A DNA stretch of 64,000 nucleotides, from assembly GCF_034670185.1 (NCBI RefSeq), contig NZ_JAXMNY010000001.1, positions 1,612,001-1,676,000 of the forward strand, in the 5' to 3' direction. Source of the stretch: Nisaea sp. (GTDB lineage: Bacteria > Pseudomonadota > Alphaproteobacteria > Thalassobaculales > Thalassobaculaceae). Made by a program: the position numbers and the translations under genes. Numbering within the stretch: the stretch's first letter is position 1; every line of letters starts with the position of its first letter. The notes below the pieces were generated by a model that saw only the letters and a program-made list of their open reading frames with translations, searched no databases and was not told the DNA's origin. Of the stretch, positions 34,577 to 43,978 are shown piece by piece.

Positions 34577-36712
34577 ATGACCGACGCCTCCAATCAGCCT
34601 CCGCCGCCGGAAGGCGGCGGTTCCGGTACGGCCTTGCCGTCCTTTAATCTTGCAAGCTTCAAAGCTGCGGCTCATCGGGGTGATATCTATCTCGCGCTCG
34701 GCGTGATCGGGATCCTTGCAGTTCTGATTCTACCGGTCCCGACAATGTTGCTCGATATCCTGCTCGGGATCTCGATCGCTTTGTCCGTGATCGTTCTTAT
34801 GACCGTCCTGTTCATCGAAAAACCTCTGGATTTCAATGCGTTCCCGACCATCCTTTTGATCGCGACCATGTTGAGGCTGTCGTTGAACCTGGCCTCAACG
34901 CGCCTGATATTGGCCGACGGTCATACAGGCACGGACGCGGCCGGTGATGTCATTCAGGCCTTTGGTGGCTTCATGATGGGCGGAAACGCCGCCATCGGAA
35001 TTATCGTCTTTTCGATCCTGGTGATCGTGAACTTCATCGTCATCACCAAGGGCTCGGGCCGTATCGCGGAAGTGGCCGCCCGCTTCAGCCTCGATGCGAT
35101 GCCCGGCAAGCAGATGGCCATCGACGCTGACCTGTCATCGGGCCTCATAAATGAGGACCAGGCACGGAATCGGCGCGAAGAACTGAGCGCCGAGAGCACT
35201 TTCTTCGGCGCCATGGACGGTGCCTCCAAGTTTGTCCGCGGAGACGCCGTCGCCGGCCTGCTGATTACCGTGATCAACGTGATCGGCGGCATGGTCATCG
35301 GCATCGCCCAGCAAGGGATCAGTTTCTCCGAGGCCTTTTCGACCTATACGCTGCTCACCGTTGGCGACGGTCTCGTCAGCCAGATCCCGGCCCTGATCGT
35401 CTCCACCGCCGCCGGTATGCTGGTCACCAAGGGCGGCACCACCGGTACCACCGAAAAAGCCGTGTTCGGACAACTCGGCGGCTATCCCAAGGCGCTCGTT
35501 CTCTGCGCCGTTCTGCTCGTCATCCTGTCTCTGCTACCGGGCTTTCCGACATTTATCTTCCTGTCGCTCGCCGCGGCTGTCGGTGGCCTCGCCTTCATGA
35601 TCAATAGCGGGCAGGAGAAGGCTGCGGCCGAGGTGGTACAACGCGAAGTGGACGAAGCGTCCGCGCCGCCGCCGGAAGAGCCGATCTCGGCCGCCCTGCA
35701 TATCGATCTCGTCCGACTGGAACTCGGCTATGGCCTGCTGCCCTTGGTCAACGAGACCACCGAAGGTCAACGTCTGACGGACCAGATCCGTGCGCTGCGC
35801 CGGCAACTCGCCGTGGAGAGCGGCTTCATCATGCCGCAGGTCCGGATCCAGGATAATCTGCAGCTCCCCGCCAATACCTATGTCATTCGCGTCAAGGAGA
35901 TCGAGGTCGGGCGCGGCGATATCCGGCCTAACCGCCTTCTGGTCATGGATCCGGGAGGCAATCCGATCGATCTTGCGGGTACCGACACACGCGAGCCAAC
36001 ATTTGGTCTGCCCGCCATGTGGGTCGGCCCGGAGCAGCGCGAGGAAGCTCTCTTCAAGGGCTATACCGTGGTCGATCCCTCGACCGTGGTCACGACCCAT
36101 CTGACGGAACTGATCCGCGACAACATGCGTGATCTGCTGTCCTATACCGAGACCCAGAAGCTGCTGGATGAGTTGCCTGATCAATATCAGAAGCTGGTCA
36201 CAGACGTGGTGCCGTCGAACATTTCCGTCGGCGGCCTGCAGCGCGTCCTGCAGAACCTGCTGAGCGAGCGTGTCTCCATCCGTGATTTGCCAACGATCCT
36301 GGAAGGCGTGTCCGAAGCGTCTACCTTCACCCGCAACATCACCCTGATCACCGAGCATGTCCGCACACGGCTCGCCCGGCAGATCAGCGAGCAGAACACT
36401 GCGGATGACGGCGTCATCCATCTGGTCACCCTGTCCCCGGACTGGGAGCAGGCATTTGCCAATTCGATCATCGGTCAGGGTGAAGACCAGCAGCTGTCAA
36501 TGCCACCGAGCCAGCTGCAGGACTTCATTACAGCGCTCCGAAACGCACTCGATCAGCTTGCAGAGGTCGGTGAATTCCCAGCGGTCCTCACCTCTCCCGG
36601 TATCCGGCCCTATGTGCGCTCCATCGTCGAGCGTTTCCGGCCGCAGACTGTGGTAATGTCTCAGAATGAAATTCACCCCAAGGCACGGATAAAGACTCTT
36701 GGCCAAGTATAG
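34577..36712 (+). CDS. flhA: Flagellar export gate protein FlhA
   Basis: 711 residues, normal length. About eight membrane helices in the first 350 residues (LILPVPTMLLDILLGISIALSV in parts) with the FHIPEP-type loop region RFSLDAMPGKQMAIDADLSSGLI and the cytoplasmic domain after about 370 (VRLELGYGLLPLVN, QRVLQNLLSERVSIRDLPTILE). It is the export-gate subunit that binds late chaperones. The start at 34577 has no strong ribosome site but matches the Pro/Gly-rich N-terminus before helix 1. Confidence 0.97.
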   Translation: MTDASNQPPPPEGGGSGTALPSFNLASFKAAAHRGDIYLALGVIGILAVLILPVPTMLLDILLGISIALSVIVLMTVLFIEKPLDFNAFPTILLIATMLRLSLNLASTRLILADGHTGTDAAGDVIQAFGGFMMGGNAAIGIIVFSILVIVNFIVITKGSGRIAEVAARFSLDAMPGKQMAIDADLSSGLINEDQARNRREELSAESTFFGAMDGASKFVRGDAVAGLLITVINVIGGMVIGIAQQGISFSEAFSTYTLLTVGDGLVSQIPALIVSTAAGMLVTKGGTTGTTEKAVFGQLGGYPKALVLCAVLLVILSLLPGFPTFIFLSLAAAVGGLAFMINSGQEKAAAEVVQREVDEASAPPPEEPISAALHIDLVRLELGYGLLPLVNETTEGQRLTDQIRALRRQLAVESGFIMPQVRIQDNLQLPANTYVIRVKEIEVGRGDIRPNRLLVMDPGGNPIDLAGTDTREPTFGLPAMWVGPEQREEALFKGYTVVDPSTVVTTHLTELIRDNMRDLLSYTETQKLLDELPDQYQKLVTDVVPSNISVGGLQRVLQNLLSERVSIRDLPTILEGVSEASTFTRNITLITEHVRTRLARQISEQNTADDGVIHLVTLSPDWEQAFANSIIGQGEDQQLSMPPSQLQDFITALRNALDQLAEVGEFPAVLTSPGIRPYVRSIVERFRPQTVVMSQNEIHPKARIKTLGQV

Positions 36713-36759
36713 CTTTTGTCTAGGGCGCACAACGGGAGCGCGTTGCCGGTGAGAACTCC

Positions 36760-37755
36760 ATGCGCCTGAAAACCTTTTCCGCCGACACGATGAACGAAGC
36801 CATGATGCTCGTGAAAGAGCATTTCGGCGAAGAAGCCATCATTGTTTCAACCCAGACCGGTGAAGATGGTGTGGGCGTTCGCATAACGGCCGCCATCGAT
36901 CAGGTCGAAGACGAATTCGAGTACGAGGAAGACAGTTACGACGAGGCCTATGACGACCCGGTCGAGATCATCACGGACGCCCTCCTCAATAACGGCGTCC
37001 CGCCGCAAATATCCGACGAGTTGATCAGTGCCGCCGAAGAACTCTCGATGGATGATCCGATCCTCGCTCTGGCTGGCGCCCTTGACCGTTATTTTGCCTT
37101 CTCTCCGATGCCACTCGGCACAGCGGATAAGCCAATCGTGCTGGTTGGCATGCCCGGCGCCGGGAAGACCGTCACAATAGCCAAACTGGCGACGAGGCTT
37201 GTGATGCAGAAACAAGCGGTGCGGGTCATCACCACGGACACGGTCCGCGCAGGCGGGTTCGCCCAACTGGAAGCTTTCACCAAGATCCTGAAGCTGAACC
37301 TGATCAGTGCGGGAACACCTGCTGAGCTGAGAACCGCCGTCGCCGGCGCTGAAGGCCGCGGGCATATCCTGATCGACTGCCCTGGCGGGAACCCTTTCGA
37401 CAACGACGACATCGACAGGCAGGCTCGCCTGATCAAAGCGGTGGATGCGGATGTCGTTCTGGTCATGGCTGGCGGTATTGACCCGATGGAAGCCGCCGAA
37501 ATCGCGGGCATCTACCGTGAACTCGGCGCCCGCCGCCTGCTTCTTACCCGGATCGACATGACCCGCCGCTTCGGATCCTATCTGAGCGCTGCCGCGATGA
37601 CCGGATTGCAGATGACCGAAGTGGGGGTCGGGCCAAGTGTGGCTGACGGCCTCAGGCCAATGAACCCGGTTACACTGGCACGATTGTTGCTCCCCAAGTC
37701 AGTGGTGGAGAGTTTCGACGACGAACAACAAACGGCACGAGGCGCCTATGGTTGA
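36760..37755 (+). CDS. flhF: Flagellar GTPase FlhF
   Basis: 331 residues. N-terminal region MRLKTFSADTMNEAMMLVKE as in the FlhF family, then an SRP-type GTPase: G1 VGMPGAGKT (129-137), TTDTVRAGGFAQL, the DCPGG element (canonically DTAG) and LLTRIDMTRRFG. FlhF marks the pole where the flagellum is built. The central acidic stretch (51-66) is unusual. It is followed by flhG and preceded by flhA. Confidence 0.93.
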   Translation: MRLKTFSADTMNEAMMLVKEHFGEEAIIVSTQTGEDGVGVRITAAIDQVEDEFEYEEDSYDEAYDDPVEIITDALLNNGVPPQISDELISAAEELSMDDPILALAGALDRYFAFSPMPLGTADKPIVLVGMPGAGKTVTIAKLATRLVMQKQAVRVITTDTVRAGGFAQLEAFTKILKLNLISAGTPAELRTAVAGAEGRGHILIDCPGGNPFDNDDIDRQARLIKAVDADVVLVMAGGIDPMEAAEIAGIYRELGARRLLLTRIDMTRRFGSYLSAAAMTGLQMTEVGVGPSVADGLRPMNPVTLARLLLPKSVVESFDDEQQTARGAYG

Positions 37756-37791
37756 GGTCGCTATGATGGAACGGACCCGAGGATCAATCCA

Positions 37792-38583
37792 ATGATGTCG
37801 CCCGCAGACAAGCCCCGCCCCACCACGGCCAGCGGTCCCGTCACCAAAGGCGCGAACATTCTCGCCATCGCTTCCGGCAAGGGCGGTGTGGGCAAGACAT
37901 GGTTTTCGGTAACTCTGGCTCATGGACTTAGCAGGATGGGCCAGAAGGTTCTGCTGTTCGATGCCGATCTTGGCCTCGCCAATGTCGATATCCAGCTCGG
38001 CCTTATGCCTCAGCGTGACCTGGGCGGTGTTATTGCCGGCCGGTTGTCCCTTGCTCAGTCAAAAATTCACTACGACGCCGGCAATTTCGACATCATTGCC
38101 GGACGCTCCGGTTCCGGCAGCCTCGCGACCCTGCCCTCCAACAGGCTGCAATCGCTTGGCACCGAGCTTGTTCAGCTCTCCGATTCCTATGACCGCGTGG
38201 TCATGGACCTCGGAGCCGGACTTGACCGGACGGTCCGCATGCTGGCGGCACGGGCCGGAAAAATCATTGTTGTCACGACTGCCGAGCCGACATCGCTGAC
38301 CGATGCCTATGCGTTCGTCAAAGTCGCGCATCAGAGCGATCCGAATTGCGAGGTCTCCATCGTCGTGAACAGCGCGGATTCGGTGAATGACGGCCGGAAG
38401 ACCTACGATACGCTCCGCAAGGCAGCGATGAATTTCCTCAAGTTCGAGCCGAAATTGCTCGGGATCATTCGCCGTGACCGCAAGGTCATCGAATCGATCC
38501 GGAACCAGAGCCCGATCCTGAGCCGCTATCCGTCGGCCCCGGCGGCGACCGACGTGGAGGCTATTGTCGACAGCCTGCTATAG
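37792..38583 (+). CDS. flhG: FlhG/FleN MinD-like ATPase
   Basis: 263 residues. Deviant Walker A ASGKGGVGKT (27-36), FDADLGLANVDIQLGL and VVMDLGAGLDR identify a ParA/MinD ATPase of the FlhG type, which limits flagellar number and works with FlhF. It starts 36 bases after flhF with paired ATGs. The C-terminal amphipathic helix typical of membrane-bound MinD is not obvious. Confidence 0.9.
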   Translation: MMSPADKPRPTTASGPVTKGANILAIASGKGGVGKTWFSVTLAHGLSRMGQKVLLFDADLGLANVDIQLGLMPQRDLGGVIAGRLSLAQSKIHYDAGNFDIIAGRSGSGSLATLPSNRLQSLGTELVQLSDSYDRVVMDLGAGLDRTVRMLAARAGKIIVVTTAEPTSLTDAYAFVKVAHQSDPNCEVSIVVNSADSVNDGRKTYDTLRKAAMNFLKFEPKLLGIIRRDRKVIESIRNQSPILSRYPSAPAATDVEAIVDSLL

Positions 38584-38600
38584 CGGGCGAAGAGAGAAGA

Positions 38601-41168
38601 TTGAGCACCGTACAACCCACCGCGCCTGCCCCGCAGGCGACAAGTACCTCACAACCGGCCGCCAACGCGCCGGTTGAGGGACGGGTGACCAGTGGCGCAG
38701 ACGCGCTCCAGTCCGGGAACCAGGCCAAGCCGGCTGCACAAGGCTCAACTCCGCAAACACAACCACCAGCACCGCAACCCACTCAGGGACGGGCCGCCCA
38801 AAATCACCCCCCGCAGGGACAGGCTCCGCAACCTCAGGCCCAACCACCCCAGGGGCAAGCGCCTCAGAGTCCGGCGCCGCAAGGGCAGCCGCCACAAAGT
38901 CAGCAAGCCCCTGTTTCTCAGGCAGCGCCCCAGTCGCAGCCGCCAACGCCACCTTCACAATCATCGGCAACACCGCCAGCGCAAAACCCAGCGTCTCAAA
39001 GCCCCGCGTCTCAGGCCCCCGCGCCACTGCCGCCCGAAAGCACATCCGGGCAAGGCCGCGCAACGCCATCTCCCGCGCCCGCACTTAACGTTCCAACATC
39101 TCAGCCCCAACAACCGCTACCGCCTCAAGCTCAGACTCAACAGCCGGCGGCCCAGGATGTTACCGTCACACGGGTTCGGACTGACGGAACCGTCAGTGTC
39201 CGAACGGCGGCGGGCGAAGCGACGATCCAGATCAACCCACGGCAAATTCCGGCCTTCGTGCGCCCGGGCACAATTGTCAGCCTGATCCTGCAGCGCACAG
39301 ACAATGGCCTGCAGGCGCTGCTGCAGCCCCGCTCTCCAGCGCAAGCCGGTACAACTGCAGCGAAAGCGGTATCCAGCAGCCAGCAAGCCCCGACCGGCGC
39401 GACCGGCAGCGCTACTTCCACAACAGCACCTGCCGCAAGGACTTTACCCCCGCTATCCGATGGACAGATTGCCCGTGCCATCGTGTTGCGACCAACCTCG
39501 TTGCCCCAGGGCGTCGCAAGCGGCCCGCTCCCCGCAACCGCAAGCGGCATCAACCCTCAGCAGGCAGCGCAAGCCGCCGCAAGGTATCTGCTCGCGTCCA
39601 GCCCGCATCTGAAACCATCCAGCGCCTTGCCATCGGCCCCGCAAAGCACAGCCCCAGCCCTAACGTCTTCGCCGCAGACAGCCGTTAGCAGCCAGCCTCT
39701 TCCCGGCACATCATCGCCGACACAACATCCGGCAGTGAAACCAGAAGTCGTCCAGCAAAACGCGCCTCCGGCGACACGGACGCCTACATCAACGTCAACA
39801 CCTACACAGACACCTACGCAAACACCGACACCGACCGGTGCAGCAGGTACATCCGCCGCGTCTGCATCGCAGCCAGCAACAGCGGCGCCTCCCGGCGGCA
39901 CTGCGGCGACGGCGCAATCACCGCAGGCTCCCGCGACAAGAACTGCCCCGCTAACCACACCACAAGCCGTGACAAGCGGGCCGATAACGACCAGGCAGAC
40001 CACCACACCTGGACTAACAACCGCCGGACAAACCGCCGCCACGCCACAGGCTTCTCCCACGGTCCCTCAAGGCGCCACGGAAAGCCGGACAACGCCAGCA
40101 CCAGCCGGGACCGCACCTGCTAGCCAAGCGACAAGTACACCCGCCGCGACGGGAACCTCAGCCCCAAAGCCTGGAACAGCACTCCCTCCCGGGACGGACT
40201 TTCCGGTCCGGGTATTGTCTGTCGGCGCGCAGACCAGCAACGCGCTACCGGCGCAGGCCGGCAGCGGCAGTACCGTGATATCCGGAACCATCGTTGCCAC
40301 CGGCGGAAACGGCCAGGCCATTGTGAACTCGTCGGTTGGATTGCTCGATATTGCGGCGCGCGCAGAGGCCGGGCAGCTGCAATCGGCTATTCGCATGGAA
40401 ATCCTCAACCGTTCGGAAAGCGACGTGCGCGGCCGGATCGAAGGCGGCAGCCAGACACCCCTCTCCATTCTCTCCCGGGAATGGCCTGCGCTGGAAGAAA
40501 GCCTGCGCGCCCTTGAGATGTCGGCACCGCAGAGCGCGGCGCAGTTTGCCGCAACGATCGCACGGCCCGGCCCGCAACTGACCGCTTCCATGCTGTTTTT
40601 CCTGGCTGCGGTGCGTGGCGGCTCCCTTGGTGGCTGGCTTGGAAAAGATACGGGGCAGGCCCTGGAAAAGTCACATAGCCGGTTGCTTTCAACCCTCTCC
40701 GGCGATTTCCAGTCCATGTCCCGGGCAAGCGAAGGCGGGCCGGAAACCGCTGGGTGGCGCGCATTCTTCATGCCGATACAGACCCAGGATGCTCTTGAGC
40801 AGATGCGGCTTTTCATCCTGCAGCCATCTTTCGAACGCACTGGCGATGAGGGTGATACGGATAGCGAAGATAGAGATGACAGCAGTGGCGACGGAGAGAC
40901 CAGATTTGTCGTTGACCTGATGCTCAGCGGTCTCGGCGCCTTTCAGATCGATGGATCCGTCGCGAAGCAATCAATGTCACTTCTGATCCGAACGCAACGC
41001 GCCCTGCCCCCGAAGATGCGGGTGGAGATCATCGATATCTTCGAAAATGCGGCCGGACGCACCGGCATGTCCGGCGCGGTGAGCTTCAAGGTCCAGAAGG
41101 AATTCCCCCCCCTGCCTATCGCCGATCTTATGCCGGACGGGCGCCAGAGCCCGGATGTCTATGCCTGA
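38601..41168 (+). CDS. Very large FliK-like protein with Pro/Gln/Thr-rich N-terminal region
   Basis: 855 residues with a TTG start at 38601 (GAAGAGAG upstream; no ATG is near). Residues 1-150 and 230-540 are low-complexity (repeated GQAPQ, PTQTP and ATP blocks). A folded patch at about 180-250 (VTVTRVRTDGTVSVRTAAGEA) and a C-terminal domain of about 320 residues (FVVDLMLSGLGAFQIDGSV, LLIRTQRALPPKMRVEIIDIF) remain. The last part resembles the FliK C-terminal fold (LxLxxLGxxxVxxxV), although true FliK is at 22 kb. It is the last gene of the operon, 17 bases after flhG. I cannot assign a function. Confidence 0.72.
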   Translation: MSTVQPTAPAPQATSTSQPAANAPVEGRVTSGADALQSGNQAKPAAQGSTPQTQPPAPQPTQGRAAQNHPPQGQAPQPQAQPPQGQAPQSPAPQGQPPQSQQAPVSQAAPQSQPPTPPSQSSATPPAQNPASQSPASQAPAPLPPESTSGQGRATPSPAPALNVPTSQPQQPLPPQAQTQQPAAQDVTVTRVRTDGTVSVRTAAGEATIQINPRQIPAFVRPGTIVSLILQRTDNGLQALLQPRSPAQAGTTAAKAVSSSQQAPTGATGSATSTTAPAARTLPPLSDGQIARAIVLRPTSLPQGVASGPLPATASGINPQQAAQAAARYLLASSPHLKPSSALPSAPQSTAPALTSSPQTAVSSQPLPGTSSPTQHPAVKPEVVQQNAPPATRTPTSTSTPTQTPTQTPTPTGAAGTSAASASQPATAAPPGGTAATAQSPQAPATRTAPLTTPQAVTSGPITTRQTTTPGLTTAGQTAATPQASPTVPQGATESRTTPAPAGTAPASQATSTPAATGTSAPKPGTALPPGTDFPVRVLSVGAQTSNALPAQAGSGSTVISGTIVATGGNGQAIVNSSVGLLDIAARAEAGQLQSAIRMEILNRSESDVRGRIEGGSQTPLSILSREWPALEESLRALEMSAPQSAAQFAATIARPGPQLTASMLFFLAAVRGGSLGGWLGKDTGQALEKSHSRLLSTLSGDFQSMSRASEGGPETAGWRAFFMPIQTQDALEQMRLFILQPSFERTGDEGDTDSEDRDDSSGDGETRFVVDLMLSGLGAFQIDGSVAKQSMSLLIRTQRALPPKMRVEIIDIFENAAGRTGMSGAVSFKVQKEFPPLPIADLMPDGRQSPDVYA

Positions 41169-41180
41169 TCGCTGATCAGC

Positions 41181-41597
41181 CTAACCACGACGCTGCTTCA
41201 TCATATTGAGGGCGATCTCATCGATCTCCATCTGTTCAAGTCGTCCGACTCGCTCGGCTTCACGGGTCTTTTGCTCTTTCTCAACAGCCTCTGCCTTGCA
41301 AAGCTCCTGATAGGATTCCAGCACTTCTTCATTGGCGGCCTCGATCTCGCGGCGTTTCGCCTCGATCCGCTCTTCCAGAGCCCGCACCCGGGACTTGAAG
41401 TGATGCATATAGGGTTCGAGCGTTCGGCGAGCTTCAAGCGAGCCCGCCGCGGCTTGCTTCTCCCGTTCGAACTCGCGCTGCATGGCATCGGATTCAGCAA
41501 GCAACCCCGCCTCTTCCTGAAGCAACATACCCATCGCCCGGCGCTTTTCGTCGAGCTCCCAGGTTCGAAGCCGGATCAGTTGCTCAAACTGGCTCAC
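41181..41597 (-). CDS. fliJ: Flagellar export chaperone FliJ
   Basis: 138 residues, nearly all coiled coil (residues 5-130, rich in Glu, Arg and Lys, e.g. RVRALEERIEAKRREIEAANEE in parts), beginning MSQFEQLIRLRTWELDEKRR as FliJ does. It forms the stalk in the FliI ATPase ring. Its start overlaps the fliI stop by four bases (ATGA), so translation is coupled. It is convergent with the FliK-like gene, 12 bases away, and no terminator separates them. Confidence 0.9.
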   Translation of the reverse strand: MSQFEQLIRLRTWELDEKRRAMGMLLQEEAGLLAESDAMQREFEREKQAAAGSLEARRTLEPYMHHFKSRVRALEERIEAKRREIEAANEEVLESYQELCKAEAVEKEQKTREAERVGRLEQMEIDEIALNMMKQRRG

Positions 41598-42958
41598 GGC
41601 TCACCTGGCTCTTCCTCAGTCTCCGCGCTCTCTCCGACCATGGAAAGGATGGCATCGAGCTGGGCGTAACCAGATTCAAGAGAGGCTGGCTCGTTCTTGT
41701 CCTGAGACAGGAAATGCTCCAGCGAGGCATGATACATGATCGCTTCGTCGACTTCCGGGTCGCTGCCTTTGCGGTAAGCCCCAAGGCGGATCATGTCGGC
41801 CATGTTGTCGTAAGTAGCCATCAACGCACGCGCACGGCGGACCAGCGCATTCTCCTCGGCCGAATTACAGTCGGGCATGGTCCGGGACACACTGCGCAGC
41901 ACATTGATGGCGGGATACCGACCACGGTCAGCGATCCCGCGCTCCAGGACGATATGACCGTCAATAATTCCGCGCACCGCATCGGAGATCGGCTCGTTGT
42001 GATCGTCGCCCTCAACCAGAACAGTGAAAAGGCCAGTGATGGTGCCTTCTCCCGCGCCCGGCCCCGCGCGTTCCAATAGTTTCGGCAGCTCGGCAAACAC
42101 AGTCGGCGTATAGCCCTTGGAGGCCGGCGGCTCCCCGGTAGCGAGACCAATCTCACGTTGCGCCATGGCAAACCTGGTCACACTGTCCATCATGCACATG
42201 ACGGTCTTGCCCTCATCGCGGAAGTATTCGGCGACGGCCAGTGTCATATGAGCCGCCTGACGGCGCATAAGCGGGGACTCGTCAGAGGTCGCAACAACAA
42301 CCACGCTGCGGGCCAAGCCTTCTTCACCGAGGTAGTCCTGGATAAACTCCTGGACTTCGCGGCCACGCTCCCCGATCAGGCCGATGACGTTGACCTCGCT
42401 CTGGGTGAAACGCGCAATCATCGACATCAGCATGGATTTACCCACGCCCGAGCCGGCGAAAATCCCCATACGCTGGCCCTTGCAGACCGACATGAAGGTA
42501 TTGATGGTGCGCACACCGAGATCGAGCTTCTCGCCGACCCGTCGCCGCGTGTGAGCCGCTGGTGGTTGCGTCTTAATCGGGCATCCGAGGGGGCCGTCCC
42601 CGAGCGGCCCCTTACCGTCTACTGGCTCGCCCATCGCATTCACGACTCGCCCAAGCCAGCCCTCATGCGGAAAGATTACCGGCGCCGCATCCGATATCTC
42701 AGCCCGGCTTCCGATACCTATCCCGTCGAGGGCGCCGAACGGCATGGCCAATGCCCGGCCGTCCTTGAAGCCAACAATCTCGCAACTGACCCGCTTCCCG
42801 CCCCGGGCCTGAAGGTGCAGGCGATCGCCAATGGACAGCGCCCGGTCCACGCCACCAACCTCGACCATCATGCCGAGAACAGCGGTCACACGACCGTAAA
42901 GCCGAAATTCAGCAATCTTATCAACTTCCGATGCAAGATTTCCGAGTGCAGTTGCCAC
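41594..42958 (-). CDS. fliI: Flagellum-specific ATPase FliI
   Basis: 454 residues. Walker A GSGVGKS (169-175), AVAEYFRDEGKTVMCMMDSVTRFA with the DELSD-like region, and the FliI-specific IGLATGEPPASKGYTP block. It is the export ATPase, a hexamer below the gate. The gene is divergent from ctrA; the 176-base gap holds a CtrA-type box. Confidence 0.97.
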   Translation of the reverse strand: MATALGNLASEVDKIAEFRLYGRVTAVLGMMVEVGGVDRALSIGDRLHLQARGGKRVSCEIVGFKDGRALAMPFGALDGIGIGSRAEISDAAPVIFPHEGWLGRVVNAMGEPVDGKGPLGDGPLGCPIKTQPPAAHTRRRVGEKLDLGVRTINTFMSVCKGQRMGIFAGSGVGKSMLMSMIARFTQSEVNVIGLIGERGREVQEFIQDYLGEEGLARSVVVVATSDESPLMRRQAAHMTLAVAEYFRDEGKTVMCMMDSVTRFAMAQREIGLATGEPPASKGYTPTVFAELPKLLERAGPGAGEGTITGLFTVLVEGDDHNEPISDAVRGIIDGHIVLERGIADRGRYPAINVLRSVSRTMPDCNSAEENALVRRARALMATYDNMADMIRLGAYRKGSDPEVDEAIMYHASLEHFLSQDKNEPASLESGYAQLDAILSMVGESAETEEEPGEP

Positions 42959-43073
42959 CCGTACATACTCCTTAACGCGACCGACGCTTTGAGCCTGCCA
43001 TTAACTGTTCTACACTGGGAGTTTAGCATCAATGAGAACGCCTGGCACGCTTTCGACCGGGCGCCGCCGCAGG

Positions 43074-43088
43074 TTAACGGTTTGTTTA
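43074..43088. promoter_or_regulatory. CtrA-type box between fliI and ctrA
   Basis: TTAA (43074-43077), seven bases, TTTA (43085-43088), one mismatch; a further TTAACC half-site is at 43099-43104. It is 47 bases before the ctrA start and suggests autoregulation and control of fliI-fliJ. Confidence 0.5.
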
Positions 43089-43134
43089 TCTTACCCCGTT
43101 AACCTTTGCTCCAGGGTCATAGAGGGAGAGTTCC

Positions 43135-43863
43135 ATGCGCGTACTCTTGGTAGAAGACGATTTCGCCACAGCCCAGAGCATCGAGCTCATGCTGAAGGCC
43201 GAAGGTTTTGTGGTCGACGTGACGGAGCACGGAGAGGACGGCCTGGAGATCGGCCGGCTTTACGATTACGACATTATTCTCCTTGATCTCATGCTCCCGG
43301 ATCTCGATGGCTATGAAGTTCTGCGCCGTCTCCGGAGCTCGAAGGTCGAGACACCGATCCTGATCCTCTCCGGCCTTTCCGAGCTGGACAACAAGATCAA
43401 GGGCTTGGGCTTCGGCGCCGACGACTATCTGACAAAGCCGTTCGACCGCCGCGAGCTGATTGCTCGGATGCAGGCCATTATCCGCCGCTCCAAGGGGCAT
43501 TCCGATTCAGTGATTGAGACCGGCCCGATTGCCGTGAACCTTTCCACCCGCAGCGCAGAAGTCGACAACAAGCCGGTACATCTGACCGGAAAAGAGTTCG
43601 CTATCCTCGAACTGCTTTCCCTGCGCAAGGGTACGACCCTGACGAAGGAAATGTTCCTCAACCATCTTTATGGCGGGATCGACGAGCCGGAACTCAAGAT
43701 TATCGATGTGTTTGTCTGCAAGCTCCGGAAGAAGCTCTCGAAAGCGACCGGCGGCAACAATCACATCGAGACAGTCTGGGGTCGCGGCTACGTCCTGCGC
43801 GACGGGGACGAGGACACAGCGACCGGCAAAGAAGCCGAAAAGGTCAAGGAACCGGCGGAATAA
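43135..43863 (+). CDS. ctrA: Cell-cycle response regulator CtrA
   Basis: 242 residues. N-terminal receiver with acidic EDD (7-9), phospho-acceptor Asp51 in LLDLMLPD, and YLTKPFDRREL. The OmpR-type winged helix has VHLTGKEFAILELLSLRKGTTLTKEMFLNHLYGG in short blocks and VDVFVCKLRKKLSK-like IIDVFVCKLRKKL, which is almost invariant in CtrA. It is the master regulator of cell cycle and motility in alphaproteobacteria. The receiver and DNA-binding parts are both complete. A terminator follows. Confidence 0.96.
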   Translation: MRVLLVEDDFATAQSIELMLKAEGFVVDVTEHGEDGLEIGRLYDYDIILLDLMLPDLDGYEVLRRLRSSKVETPILILSGLSELDNKIKGLGFGADDYLTKPFDRRELIARMQAIIRRSKGHSDSVIETGPIAVNLSTRSAEVDNKPVHLTGKEFAILELLSLRKGTTLTKEMFLNHLYGGIDEPELKIIDVFVCKLRKKLSKATGGNNHIETVWGRGYVLRDGDEDTATGKEAEKVKEPAE

Positions 43864-43898
43864 GGTTTCCTGACATTTAGGCCTTCAAGGCTCCGATG

Positions 43899-43938
43899 AA
43901 AAAGGGCTGAACCAGTAGATGGTTCAGCCCTTTTTCTA
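43899..43938. terminator. Bidirectional terminator between ctrA and cheR
   Basis: Sixteen-base perfect stem (43899-43914 with 43920-43935), loop GTAGA, A-run on one side and T-run on the other. It ends both ctrA (plus) and the che operon (minus). Confidence 0.93.
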
Positions 43939-43978
43939 TTATCGCCCGATTCCGGGCACGGCCTTCATGCGCCGTGCG

